A stretch of DNA of 54,627 nt, from the NCBI RefSeq assembly GCF_000292245.2, contig NZ_ALPT02000026.1, forward strand, positions 1-54,627, given 5' to 3'. Below the pieces are notes generated by a model. That model saw nothing but the letters and a program-made list of their open reading frames with translations. It searched no databases and had not been told where the DNA came from. How positions within the stretch are numbered: position 1 is the first letter of the stretch; the number at the start of each line of letters is the position of its first letter. This document shows positions 25,638-35,126 of this stretch, piece by piece. The position numbers and the translations under genes were made by a program. Source of the DNA: Alkalihalobacillus alcalophilus ATCC 27647 = CGMCC 1.3604. Its GTDB lineage: Bacteria; Bacillota; Bacilli; Bacillales; Bacillaceae_D.

Positions 25638-26819
25638 ATGAATAAACAATCGATTCGTGATCTTGACTTAAATGGTAAAAAGGTTTTTTGTCGTGTTGAT
25701 TTTAATGTGCCAATGAAAGATGGTGTCATTACAGACGAAACTCGTATTCGTGCCGCGATTCCAACAATTGATCTATTAGTAGAAAAAGGGGCAAAGGTTA
25801 TTTTAGCGAGTCACCTTGGTCGTCCAAAAGGTCAAGTTGTTGAGGAATTACGTTTAACTCCTGTGGCAACAAAACTAAGTGAGCTTCTTGGTAAGGATGT
25901 CAAAAAAGTGGATGTCGCTTATGGAACAGAGGCAACAGAAGCAGCAAATGGGCTAGATAATGGCGAGATTCTTTTATTAGAAAATGTTCGTTTTTACGTT
26001 GGGGAAGAGAAAAATGATCCTGAGTTAGCGAAAGAGTTTGCAAAATTAGCAGATGTGTATGTGAATGATGCCTTTGGTGCTGCTCACCGTGCTCATGCTT
26101 CGACTGAAGGAATTGCTCATCATTTACCAGCAGCAGCCGGTCTTTTGATGGAAAAAGAGCTTGACGTGTTAGGGAAAGCTCTATTAACTCCAGAACGACC
26201 TTTTACAGCGATTATCGGTGGAGCGAAGGTGAAAGATAAAATTGGGGTTATTGAGAACTTGTTAGAAAAAGTGGACAACCTTATTATCGGTGGTGGACTA
26301 GCTTATACATTTATTAAAGCATTAGGACATGACATCGGAAAATCTCTTTTAGAAGAGGATAAAATTGATTTAGCTAAATCCTTTATGGAAAAAGCAAAAC
26401 AAAATGGTGTTCATCTTTACTTACCAACGGATGCCTTAGTTGCTGATGATTTTGCTGAAGATGCCAATACAAAGGTTGTACCAATTGATTCAATTCCATC
26501 AGATTGGGAGTCTTTAGATATTGGACCAGAAACCATTGCTACATATCAAAAAGTTGTAAGCGAATCTAAACTTGTCATTTGGAATGGACCGATGGGTGTA
26601 TTTGAAATGAACACGTTCGCTAATGGAACAAAAGGTGTGGCGAATGCCTTAGCGGAAAGTGAAGCTTATTCTGTTGTTGGTGGTGGAGATTCAGCCGCAG
26701 CTGCAGAAAAGTTTGGTGTCGCTGATAAGATGAGTCATATCTCGACAGGTGGCGGTGCATCACTTGAATTTATGGAAGGAAAAGAACTTCCAGGAGTCGT
26801 CGCGTTAAACGACAAATAA
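25638..26819 (+). CDS. pgk: Phosphoglycerate kinase
   Basis: Transfers phosphate from 1,3-bisphosphoglycerate to ADP. Family segments visible are KVFCRVDFNVPM, ASHLGRPKG, LLENVRFY, IIGGAKVKDKI and GGGDSAAAAEKFG. Length is 393 residues. ATG 25638 gives the conserved MNKQS-type start. ATG 25632 lies closer to the AAGGAGG. Confidence 0.96.
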   Translation: MNKQSIRDLDLNGKKVFCRVDFNVPMKDGVITDETRIRAAIPTIDLLVEKGAKVILASHLGRPKGQVVEELRLTPVATKLSELLGKDVKKVDVAYGTEATEAANGLDNGEILLLENVRFYVGEEKNDPELAKEFAKLADVYVNDAFGAAHRAHASTEGIAHHLPAAAGLLMEKELDVLGKALLTPERPFTAIIGGAKVKDKIGVIENLLEKVDNLIIGGGLAYTFIKALGHDIGKSLLEEDKIDLAKSFMEKAKQNGVHLYLPTDALVADDFAEDANTKVVPIDSIPSDWESLDIGPETIATYQKVVSESKLVIWNGPMGVFEMNTFANGTKGVANALAESEAYSVVGGGDSAAAAEKFGVADKMSHISTGGGASLEFMEGKELPGVVALNDK

Positions 26820-26873
26820 TGAAAGCTAGTAGTTAGAGTAATATAATTTTAAACGATTGGATGAGGTGAAATC

Positions 26874-27629
26874 ATGCGTAAGCCAATTATTGCAGGAAAC
26901 TGGAAAATGAATAAAACACTTGGAGAGGCTAAGTCGTTTGTTCAAGAAGTAAAGTCGAATATCCCGGCAAACAATGAAGTCGATGCTGTTATTTGTTCAC
27001 CAGCGCTTTTCTTAGAAAGTTTAGTAAAAGAAGCTGAAGGAACAGAATTAAAAATTGGAGCTCAAAATGTTCATTTTGAAAACAGTGGAGCTTTCACGGG
27101 CGAAGTCAGTCCAGCTGCTTTAGCTGATATGAACGTTGATTATGTCATCATCGGACATTCAGAGCGTCGTGAAATGTTTGCTGAAACAGATGAAACAGTG
27201 AACAAAAAAGTACATGCGGCTTTTGCTCATAACTTAGTACCTATTATGTGTTGTGGGGAAACAGACGAAGAACGTGAAGCAGGAAAAACGAATGATATTG
27301 TCAAAACTCAAGTAGAAGCGGGCTTAGCTGGATTAACAGTTGAGCAAGTGAAAGAAACAGTTATCGCTTATGAACCAATTTGGGCAATTGGAACAGGAAA
27401 ATCGTCATCAGCAACAGATGCTAATGAAGTCTGCTCATACATTCGTAAAGTCGTTGCATCAGCGTTTAATACAGAAGCAGCAGATGCGGTTCGTATTCAG
27501 TATGGTGGCAGTGTAAAACCAGCTAATATTGCCGAATACATGGCACAGTCTGATATTGATGGTGCTCTTGTCGGTGGTGCGAGCTTAGAAACGGATTCCT
27601 TCCTTGCACTTGTGGAGGCAGGAAAATGA
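26874..27629 (+). CDS. tpiA: Triosephosphate isomerase
   Basis: Interconverts dihydroxyacetone phosphate and glyceraldehyde 3-phosphate. The N-terminal AGNWKMNKT holds the Asn and Lys. The catalytic His is in IIGHSERRE, and the catalytic Glu is in AYEPIWAIGTGK. Phosphate binding is by IQYGGSVKP and GALVGGASL. It has 251 residues and overlaps gpmI by 4 bp. Confidence 0.97.
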   Translation: MRKPIIAGNWKMNKTLGEAKSFVQEVKSNIPANNEVDAVICSPALFLESLVKEAEGTELKIGAQNVHFENSGAFTGEVSPAALADMNVDYVIIGHSERREMFAETDETVNKKVHAAFAHNLVPIMCCGETDEEREAGKTNDIVKTQVEAGLAGLTVEQVKETVIAYEPIWAIGTGKSSSATDANEVCSYIRKVVASAFNTEAADAVRIQYGGSVKPANIAEYMAQSDIDGALVGGASLETDSFLALVEAGK

Positions 27630-29173
27630 GTAAAAAGCCAGTAGCCTTAATCATCCTTGATGGTTTCGCCTTAAGGGATGAAGTAAAAGGAAATGCCATT
27701 GCTCAAGCGAAGAAGCCAAATTTTGATCGCTACTGGAATCAGTTCCCACATGCAACATTAGAAGCACAAGGGGAAGCGGTTGGTCTACCAGAAGGACAAA
27801 TGGGGAACTCTGAAGTAGGTCATCTTAATATTGGAGCCGGACGGATTGTTTACCAAAGTTTGACACGAGTCAATTTATCGATTCGTGAAGGCGAATTTTT
27901 TAGTAATGAAACGCTAAATAATGCCATGGCCCATGTGACAGAGAAAAATAGTGCCCTTCATTTATATGGCCTGTTATCTGATGGTGGAATTCATAGTCAT
28001 ATCGAACATTTATATGCGATTTTACAACTGGCTAAAACACGCAATGTCAAAAAAGTGTATATCCATGGATTTTTAGATGGACGAGATGTAGGTCCAACGA
28101 CGTCTGAGATTTATATCAAACATTTAGAAGCAAAAATGGCGGAGCTTGGAGTCGGAGAAATCGCTACTTTACACGGCCGTTATTATGCAATGGATCGTGA
28201 CAAGCGCTGGGACCGTGTTGAAAAATCATACCGAGCGATGGTCTATGGTGAAGGTCCAAGTTACCACTCACCAGCTGAGGCGATTCAAGATAGCTATGGG
28301 AATTCGGTTCATGATGAATTTCTAATTCCTTCTGTTATGACAAAAGAAGATGGCTCACCGGTAGCGAAAATTGAAAATGATGATGCGATTATTTTCTTTA
28401 ATTTCCGCCCGGACCGTGCGATTCAAATGTCGCAAGTTTTTACAAATGAAGACTTCCGTGGTTTTGAACGTGGGGACAGTCACCCAACGAATATTCATTA
28501 TGTATGTTTAACTCAATTTAGTGAAACAGTAAAAGGGTTTGTTGCTTTTAAACCGACTAACCTAGATAATACCTTAGGGGAAGTTCTATCACAGCAAAAT
28601 TATAAGCAACTTCGAATTGCTGAAACAGAAAAATATCCACATGTTACGTTTTTCTTTAGTGGTGGACGTGAACAGCCATTTCCTGGTGAGGAGCGAATTT
28701 TAATTGATTCGCCTAAAGTGGCAACATATGACCTGAAGCCAGAAATGAGTGCTTATGAAGTCACGGATGCACTAGTCGCTGAAATTGAAGCGGACAAACA
28801 AGATGTGATTATTCTAAACTTTGCTAATCCAGATATGGTTGGACATTCGGGAATGCTTGAACCGACGATTAAAGCCGTTGAAGCCGTCGATGAATGTTTA
28901 GGTAAAGTCGTTGAAGCGATTTTAGCCAAAGGTGGAGCAGCTGTCATTACAGCCGATCACGGAAATGCGGATGAAGTAATTACGCTTGCCGACACACCAA
29001 TGACAGCTCATACGACAAACCGTGTACCTGTTATTGTAACAAAGGAAAACATGAGTTTAAGAGAAGATGGCATTTTAGCAGACTTGGCACCAACCGTTTT
29101 ATCTTTACTAGGAGCTAAGCAACCAGAAGAAATGACAGGAAAATCTTTAATTAAAAATAAAAAACAATTTTAA
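27626..29173 (+). CDS. gpmI: 2,3-bisphosphoglycerate-independent phosphoglycerate mutase
   Basis: Manganese-dependent mutase of the alkaline phosphatase superfamily, 515 residues. The phosphorylated Ser62 lies in GNSEVGHLNIGAGR. Metal ligands appear in LILDGFA (Asp12), ANPDMVGHSG, TADHGNAD and TAHTTNRVP. In Bacillus this enzyme is pH- and Mn-sensitive, which affects spore metabolism. It is coupled to tpiA and followed closely by eno. Confidence 0.97.
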   Translation: MSKKPVALIILDGFALRDEVKGNAIAQAKKPNFDRYWNQFPHATLEAQGEAVGLPEGQMGNSEVGHLNIGAGRIVYQSLTRVNLSIREGEFFSNETLNNAMAHVTEKNSALHLYGLLSDGGIHSHIEHLYAILQLAKTRNVKKVYIHGFLDGRDVGPTTSEIYIKHLEAKMAELGVGEIATLHGRYYAMDRDKRWDRVEKSYRAMVYGEGPSYHSPAEAIQDSYGNSVHDEFLIPSVMTKEDGSPVAKIENDDAIIFFNFRPDRAIQMSQVFTNEDFRGFERGDSHPTNIHYVCLTQFSETVKGFVAFKPTNLDNTLGEVLSQQNYKQLRIAETEKYPHVTFFFSGGREQPFPGEERILIDSPKVATYDLKPEMSAYEVTDALVAEIEADKQDVIILNFANPDMVGHSGMLEPTIKAVEAVDECLGKVVEAILAKGGAAVITADHGNADEVITLADTPMTAHTTNRVPVIVTKENMSLREDGILADLAPTVLSLLGAKQPEEMTGKSLIKNKKQF

Positions 29174-29189
29174 GGAGATGACGTTTGTT

Positions 29190-30479
29190 ATGACAATGAT
29201 TACAGATGTTTATGCACGCGAAGTATTAGATTCTCGTGGGAACCCAACAGTAGAAGTAGAAGTTTATCTAGAATCAGGAGCAATGGGCCGTGCGTTAGTA
29301 CCAAGTGGTGCTTCAACAGGTGAGTACGAAGCGGTTGAATTACGCGATGGTGGCGAGCGCTTTTTAGGAAAAGGTGTTTTAAAAGCCGTTGAAAATGTGA
29401 ATGAAATTATTGCTCCAGAAATTATCGGAGTGGACGCTTTAGACCAACTTGGAATCGATAAATTAATGATTGACCTTGATGGCACAGAAAACAAAAGCAA
29501 GCTAGGTGCAAACGCGATTCTTGGTGTTTCTATGGCTGTTGCCCATGCTGCTGCTAACGCATTAGGAATTCCTTTATACGTTTACCTTGGCGGGTTCAGC
29601 GCGAAGCAATTACCAGTACCAATGATGAACATCATCAACGGTGGAGAGCATGCTGATAACAACGTTGATATTCAAGAATTTATGGTTATGCCTGTAGGTG
29701 CTGAGAACTTTAAAGAAGCCGTCCGTATGGGAGCAGAAATTTTCCATAACTTAAAATCAGTTCTTAAATCTAAAGGTTACAACACAGCAGTAGGTGATGA
29801 AGGTGGATTTGCTCCAAACTTATCATCAAACGAAGAAGCGTTATCAACGATTATCGAAGCCATTGAAAAAGCTGGTTACAAGCCAGGTGAAGAAGTTCAA
29901 TTAGCAATGGATGTTGCTTCTTCTGAGCTTTACAACAGAGAAGATGGCAAATACCACTTATCAGGTGAAGGCAAAGTGCTTACATCTGAACAAATGGTTG
30001 AGTTCTACGAAGATCTTGTTTCTAAATACCCAATCATCTCCATTGAAGATGGTTTAGACGAAAACGACTGGGATGGTCATAAGCTATTAACAGATCGTTT
30101 AGGTAAAAAAGTACAATTAGTTGGAGACGACTTATTTGTAACAAATACGAAAAAACTAGCTGAAGGTATCGAAAAAGGAATCGGAAACTCGATCCTAATC
30201 AAAGTGAACCAAATCGGTACATTAACAGAAACATTTGAAGCAATCGAAATGGCGAAGCGTGCAGGTTACACAGCGGTTATCTCTCACCGCTCTGGTGAAA
30301 CAGAAGACGCAACAATCGCTGACATCGCGGTTGCCACAAATGCCGGCCAAATCAAAACAGGTGCTCCGTCTCGTACAGACCGCGTAGCGAAGTACAACCA
30401 ACTTCTTCGCATCGAAGACGAATTAGCAGCTGTAGCCACTTACCAAGGGCTAAACTCTTTTTATAACTTGAAGAAGTAA
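29190..30479 (+). CDS. eno: Enolase
   Basis: Dehydrates 2-phosphoglycerate to phosphoenolpyruvate. Visible family motifs are DSRGNPTVEVEV, GANAILGVSMA, NGGEHADNNVDIQEFM and the signature ILIKVNQIGTLTET, followed by SHRSGETED. Start choice: ATG 29190 gives the conserved MTMITDVYARE. ATG 29178 abuts the AAGGAG site and is too close. It is the last gene of the glycolytic operon, with a terminator 20 bp on. Confidence 0.97.
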   Translation: MTMITDVYAREVLDSRGNPTVEVEVYLESGAMGRALVPSGASTGEYEAVELRDGGERFLGKGVLKAVENVNEIIAPEIIGVDALDQLGIDKLMIDLDGTENKSKLGANAILGVSMAVAHAAANALGIPLYVYLGGFSAKQLPVPMMNIINGGEHADNNVDIQEFMVMPVGAENFKEAVRMGAEIFHNLKSVLKSKGYNTAVGDEGGFAPNLSSNEEALSTIIEAIEKAGYKPGEEVQLAMDVASSELYNREDGKYHLSGEGKVLTSEQMVEFYEDLVSKYPIISIEDGLDENDWDGHKLLTDRLGKKVQLVGDDLFVTNTKKLAEGIEKGIGNSILIKVNQIGTLTETFEAIEMAKRAGYTAVISHRSGETEDATIADIAVATNAGQIKTGAPSRTDRVAKYNQLLRIEDELAAVATYQGLNSFYNLKK

Positions 30480-30495
30480 TCAATAAAGTTTAGAG

Positions 30496-30526
30496 CCACT
30501 TACACTCTTGGGGTAGGTGGTTTTTT
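30496..30526 (+). terminator. Terminator of the glycolytic operon
   Basis: CCACTTAC pairs with GTAGGTGG over a 9-nt loop and runs into TTTTTT. Confidence 0.88.
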
Positions 30527-30958
30527 ACGTTTTTGAGAGGAAGGAAAGCGTTCAAAACGAAAGGATAGGAAATCACCTTTTAGTTATGATGATATTCCAC
30601 CTAAAAATTATGATAGCGTATACAAAGGCGAGAATAAGTTCTTTTTTCGGTTTTAACTTTGTGATGTTATACCGCAATAGGTGGCTTGTTAGATAAAATA
30701 GCATGATCGATTCGGAATTTAAATAGATAAAATATATACATAATGAAAAAATAGTAATAAAAATAAGATCATTTAATCTATTATTAATCGCTAATTTAAA
30801 ACAAAATAATATGTCAGAAAATTTAACTTATTAAAACAAAAAGAGAAGTAAATCAAGTAATGTAAGGATAATGAAGAACAAACGAAGGTAATGAAAAACG
30901 GATGTTGAGAAGTTTATAGCTTAATAAGCCATTGAAATTTTTGAAGGGGTGAGTAGCT
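30527..30958. other. AT-rich gap before the accessory block
   Basis: No gene, riboswitch or T-box could be recognised in these 430 bp. A short open stretch near 30545-30656 encodes a basic peptide of about 36 codons (containing RKSPFSYDDIPPKNYDS) but has no start codon and is probably a remnant. A TATA-rich segment around 30720-30740 could hold a promoter for the following operon, but no good -35 and -10 pair stands out. Confidence 0.5.
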
Positions 30959-32305
30959 TTGAATCAATCTGTGCTGGAGCAATTAGAAAGTGTGATCTTA
31001 AAGGGTGAAATTGTAACGGAGGAGCAAAAGGTTTTAAAGCTATCAAAAGATTATTATTGGTATTCACCCGTTTTAAAAGATGACCTGGAGGAGAAAAAGG
31101 CCGATTTTATTGTGATTCCTGATAATACAGCAGAGGTTTCTGAAATTTTACAGATAGCTAGAAATGAACAAATTCCTGTCACGATTCGTGGGGCTGGAAC
31201 AGGTAATTATGGACAAGCGATTCCAATGACCGGAGGGGTTGTGGTTGATTTAAGTCGCTTAAATAAAGTAATTGATATGCAACTAGGTTATGTAAAGGTT
31301 GAAGCTGGTATGAGGTTAAGAGATCTAGAAAAACAGGCTAATGTACAGGAGCAGGAATTAACGATTTACCCGTCCACCTTTGCTAAGGCAACAGTTGGAG
31401 GGTTCGTTTCAGGAGGATCAGGAGGGGTTGGATCCGTTACTTGGGGGAATCTTTGGGATGGAAATGTGTTAGCAGCAACGGTCATGACGATGACGGATCC
31501 TATCGAGATTTTTACTGTACAAGGAAATGAGTTAAAGGATTACATTCACAGCTATGGGACGACTGGTGTTTTGGTCGATGTGACATTGCCGCTTAAGCCT
31601 AAACACAATTGGCGTCAGTTAGTTTTAAAATTTGACGGTTTATCAAATACATTAAAGTTTACAAGAGAAATCGCAGAGTCAAGCAATTGGAAAAAGAGAT
31701 TAGTGACGGTTTTAGAAGCTCCTATCCCTTCGTTTTTTAAACCATTAAAAAAAGTCATTACGGAAGAAGGAGACTATGCTTTTTTAGAAGTAGCAGATGA
31801 GCAATACGAAGCTATTCTTTCATTAGCTAAACAATTTAAAGGAAAAGAAGTGTATACAGTCATTCCAGATAATTATCGGAAAGGAATAGGGATATCTGAT
31901 TTTACTTGGAATCATACAACGTTATGGGCGTTAAAGGCAGATACGGATTGGACATACTTACAAAATTTCTTTGAATTGGAGCGTTTTGAAGAACAGATTG
32001 AATTAATTAAAGCCAAATTTGGTGATGAGGTGCTGATTCATATTGAATGGCTTCGAGACAGAGGGAGATTAATCCCAGCCGGTTTACCGCTTGTTAAATA
32101 CTCAAGTAAAGAAAGATTATATGAGGTAATAGATTTCTTTAATCGCAATGGTGCTAGTGTGAATGATCCCCATACTTATTTACTGGGAGCAGGTGGCTGG
32201 AACCTGCAGCTGGAGTCGATTGCGAACAAGAAAAAAATAAATGATCCTTATGATTTACTGAACCAAGGGAAATTGCCGACTCCAGAACAAGTGTCGGCAT
32301 CGTGA
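30959..32305 (+). CDS. FAD-linked oxidase, PCMH type (first copy)
   Basis: GlcD-like flavoprotein of 448 residues. The FAD-binding PCMH domain lies at about 45-215, with FIVIPDNTAEVSEIL, the pyrophosphate loop TIRGAGTGNYGQ, and FVSGGSGGVGSVTWG. A substrate-cap domain follows. No signal peptide or iron-sulfur motif is seen, so it is probably a soluble cytoplasmic oxidase or dehydrogenase. The start is TTG behind AAGGGGTGA. A second, broken copy lies at 35946-38728 in the same operon, with aligned motifs YYWYSPVL and FYR/WYSPVL. The substrate is unknown. Confidence 0.82.
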   Translation: MNQSVLEQLESVILKGEIVTEEQKVLKLSKDYYWYSPVLKDDLEEKKADFIVIPDNTAEVSEILQIARNEQIPVTIRGAGTGNYGQAIPMTGGVVVDLSRLNKVIDMQLGYVKVEAGMRLRDLEKQANVQEQELTIYPSTFAKATVGGFVSGGSGGVGSVTWGNLWDGNVLAATVMTMTDPIEIFTVQGNELKDYIHSYGTTGVLVDVTLPLKPKHNWRQLVLKFDGLSNTLKFTREIAESSNWKKRLVTVLEAPIPSFFKPLKKVITEEGDYAFLEVADEQYEAILSLAKQFKGKEVYTVIPDNYRKGIGISDFTWNHTTLWALKADTDWTYLQNFFELERFEEQIELIKAKFGDEVLIHIEWLRDRGRLIPAGLPLVKYSSKERLYEVIDFFNRNGASVNDPHTYLLGAGGWNLQLESIANKKKINDPYDLLNQGKLPTPEQVSAS

Positions 32306-32338
32306 TTTGATAATACGAAAGGAAAGCTGGTGATTTGG

Positions 32339-33205
32339 ATGGCTAGAGGAATAATAGATACAGGACAGGTTGCCGTTACTGAAAAAAAGCGAGTTTCACT
32401 ATCTGATAGTTGGAAGATAAAACAAAAAGAGGTCATTAAAAAAGTATTGCCCCCTGTTTTAGCATTGGGACTATTTATCGTTTTATGGGAAGTGAGTGTT
32501 CGAGTTCTTGGGATTGCCCATTATATTTTACCAAAACCAACCGATATTTATGTCGCTACAGTTGCCAATTGGGATAATTTAATACGAGCTTTACAGACGA
32601 CCGTCATTGAATCCGTATTAGGGTTTATGTTTAGTGTCATTATCGGGATTGGAGTAGCTGTTTTAATGGCGAGCTCAAAGTGGATAGAAAGAAGCTTCTA
32701 TCCTTATGCTATTATTTTACAAACGATTCCGGTTGTAGCGATCGCTCCTATCATTGTGATTTGGTTTGGTTCTGGAATGAATGCCATTATTATTATTGCC
32801 TTTACCATTGGCTTTTTCCCGATGTTATCAAACACATTAATTGGTTTAAATGCAACGGATCATAAACTAAAAGATTTATTTCAACTATACAATGCTTCAA
32901 AATGGCAAATTATGTGGAAGTTACGATTTCCTGCTGCCTTACCCTTTATTATCGCGGGGATGAAGATTTCCTGTACATTAGCGGTAGTAGGAGCGATTGT
33001 TGGTGAGTATATTGCCGGTGTTGGTGGAGGTGCAGGTGGGATCGGATATGCCATTACTGTTGCAGCATCAAGACTACAAACCCCTTATTTATTCGCCTTA
33101 GGGCTTTCAGCAGCGGTTCTTGGGATTGTCTTTTTCTTACTTGTGAGCTTTTTCTCAAGAAAATTACTTAGCTCATGGCATGAATCAGAATTGGAAAAAG
33201 AATAA
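32339..33205 (+). CDS. ABC transporter permease, SsuC/ThiX-like
   Basis: Single-domain permease with about six TM helices. The EAA loop is DLFQLYNASKWQIMWKLRFPAALPFI, typical of nitrate/sulfonate/taurine/HMP-type importers. ATG 32339 follows GGAAAG. GTG 32330 is a less likely start. It works with the NMT1-like lipoprotein (33240) and the ATPase (35127). The pair with the creatininase gene between them indicates a single operon. Confidence 0.9.
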   Translation: MARGIIDTGQVAVTEKKRVSLSDSWKIKQKEVIKKVLPPVLALGLFIVLWEVSVRVLGIAHYILPKPTDIYVATVANWDNLIRALQTTVIESVLGFMFSVIIGIGVAVLMASSKWIERSFYPYAIILQTIPVVAIAPIIVIWFGSGMNAIIIIAFTIGFFPMLSNTLIGLNATDHKLKDLFQLYNASKWQIMWKLRFPAALPFIIAGMKISCTLAVVGAIVGEYIAGVGGGAGGIGYAITVAASRLQTPYLFALGLSAAVLGIVFFLLVSFFSRKLLSSWHESELEKE

Positions 33206-33239
33206 ACACGATTATATACAAAACGAGGGGGCCTTTTGA

Positions 33240-34238
33240 ATGAAACAGGGGTTGTGGAAATCATTTATAGGTGCAAATGTCGCAATTGTAACTGGATTAC
33301 TTTTAACAGCATGTGGCTCAGATAATGCTAGTTCAGGTGAAGACGGTGAGGAGTTAATCGAAATTACTCAAGTAACAAGTTGGTTTCCTCAAGTGGAAAA
33401 TGCAGGACAATACTATGCAGCATTAGAGGGGTTTTATGAAGAAGAAGGTTTATCTGTGACGACAGAGCCAGGTGGTCCAACCGTTTCTTCAACGCAAATT
33501 GTCGCTTCAGGAAACGCTGAAATTGGAATGGCCCAAGCGGATCAAGTATTAAACGCGATTAACGAAGGGATTCCATTAGTCGCCTTTTTTACTAACTTCC
33601 AAAAGACGCCACAAGGCATTATGTTTCATGCCGATCAACCGGTTGAGACTTTTGACGATTTAGCTGATGGATATGAAGTCTATACAGCTGCTGGAGCTGG
33701 TTATTGGGAATATTTAGTTCATTCTACGTCCATTACGGATGAGCAAAATCGAGTGTATAGCGGTGATAATACAACCTTTGCTACTAATAAAAAGGCGGCT
33801 TCCCAAATGTATGTGACTTCAGAACCTTTTTATTTAGCACAGGAAGGAATAGAAACCAACCATTTATTAATTGCGGATTCAGGCTATTCTCCGTATGGCG
33901 ATGTTCTGTTTACGACTAAAGAATATTTGGAGGAAAATCCTGAAGTCATTCAAGCGTATGTCAATGCCATTACAAAAGGGTGGAACGCTTTTAAAGAGAA
34001 TCCAGAGCCACTTTATCCTTATATCATTGAATTAGAGCCAGAAAAAACAGTGGAGCAAATGGAATATGCAACAGAACAAATGCAAGATTTAGTCTTCGGT
34101 GGGGATGCGGCAGAGCACGGAGTAGGGACGATGACAGAAGAACGATGGCAGACGTTAATCGATCAATTGGTTGAATTAGAAATTATTGATGAAGGTTTAA
34201 CAGTGGAGGAAGTCTACACCAATCAGTTTTTAAATTAG
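33240..34238 (+). CDS. NMT1/ThiY-like substrate-binding lipoprotein
   Basis: Lipoprotein with lipobox LLTAC (Cys25) and 332 residues. The N-terminal mature sequence (QVTSWFPQVENAGQYYAALEGFYEEEGL) and GNAEIGMAQADQVLNAINEGIPLVAF match the ThiY/THI5/SsuA group. These proteins bind small heterocycles or sulfonates, for example formylaminopyrimidines. The neighbouring hydrolases favour an N-heterocyclic ligand over a sulfonate. This is inference. Confidence 0.88.
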   Translation: MKQGLWKSFIGANVAIVTGLLLTACGSDNASSGEDGEELIEITQVTSWFPQVENAGQYYAALEGFYEEEGLSVTTEPGGPTVSSTQIVASGNAEIGMAQADQVLNAINEGIPLVAFFTNFQKTPQGIMFHADQPVETFDDLADGYEVYTAAGAGYWEYLVHSTSITDEQNRVYSGDNTTFATNKKAASQMYVTSEPFYLAQEGIETNHLLIADSGYSPYGDVLFTTKEYLEENPEVIQAYVNAITKGWNAFKENPEPLYPYIIELEPEKTVEQMEYATEQMQDLVFGGDAAEHGVGTMTEERWQTLIDQLVELEIIDEGLTVEEVYTNQFLN

Positions 34239-34267
34239 GTAGTGGTCATGACGAGGAGGGTGATATT

Positions 34268-35107
34268 TTGAAAGCAGAAAAGCACGGAAAGGCGTGGCAA
34301 GATTTTTTCTTACCACGCCTTTCTACTAATGAAGTAGCTGCATTAGAGAAAGAGAAGGGGGCTGTTGTTTTACCGATTGCGGCGATTGAGCAGCATGGAC
34401 CACACCTCCCTACTTATACAGATACGCTTATTGCAGAAGGATTATTAGAAGCCACCTTTGAGCTTTTAAACAGAGAAGACAATATTTGGCTGTTACCGCC
34501 ACTTCCGTATGGAAAAAGCACCGAGCATTTTGGTCATCCTGGAACTTTTACTTTGTCCGAGACAACATTACAGCATGTGATTTTAGATTTAGCTGAAAGT
34601 GTAAAGGCAAGTGGATTTACCCGTTTCGTCCTGTTTAATACGCATGGGGGCAACTTAGATTTAATTAACATGATCGCAAGGGAAGTAAGAATTCAAACAG
34701 GGTTAATGGTTTTTAAAATGTCAGGAATGGATTATAAAGGTGTTTTAAACGGGTTATACACAGACAAAGAATTAACCTATGGCATTCATGGTGGTGATGT
34801 TGAGACATCGATTATATTAGCTTTGCAGGAAGGGTGGGTTCATATGGATGTAGCTCAAAGCCAAATGTATCAGCCTTATCAAGACGGTGAGATTGTGATT
34901 GATATTAAAGGTAGCCCTTCAGTTGCTTGGATAGCTGATGATGTCTCAGATTGTGGAACCTCAGGAGATGCGACTTTGGCAACACGAGATAAAGGAATCG
35001 AAACGATTGCACGTCTTAGTGAACCATTAGCCAAAACATTACAAAAGATCAGTACTTTTGAAATGGATGTGCTAAAGAATAGTTCAATTGTTTCAGAAGT
35101 GAAATGA
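34268..35107 (+). CDS. Creatininase-family amidohydrolase
   Basis: 279 residues with the family metal pattern: AIEQHGPHLPTYTDTL (Glu, His, Asp), then FNTHGGNLDL (His) and HGGDVETSIIL (Glu). The creatininase family includes creatinine amidohydrolase, FAPy-type deformylases and 3-dehydro-scyllo-inosose hydrolase, so cyclic amide or formamide hydrolysis is likely. The TTG start lies behind GGAGGGTGA. Its position between transporter genes ties it to the imported compound. Confidence 0.87.
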   Translation: MKAEKHGKAWQDFFLPRLSTNEVAALEKEKGAVVLPIAAIEQHGPHLPTYTDTLIAEGLLEATFELLNREDNIWLLPPLPYGKSTEHFGHPGTFTLSETTLQHVILDLAESVKASGFTRFVLFNTHGGNLDLINMIAREVRIQTGLMVFKMSGMDYKGVLNGLYTDKELTYGIHGGDVETSIILALQEGWVHMDVAQSQMYQPYQDGEIVIDIKGSPSVAWIADDVSDCGTSGDATLATRDKGIETIARLSEPLAKTLQKISTFEMDVLKNSSIVSEVK

Positions 35108-35126
35108 ATGGTAAGGAGTGGTGGTC

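Noticed and set aside
30527..30958. Riboswitch or T-box before the FAD oxidase operon
   Set aside because: No conserved core, paired helices or terminator/antiterminator pair could be found, although an FMN, TPP or purine element was looked for because of the gene content.
34753..34761. Isolated TTATACACA DnaA box
   Set aside because: Single site inside the creatininase-family gene, as expected by chance in a window of this size.
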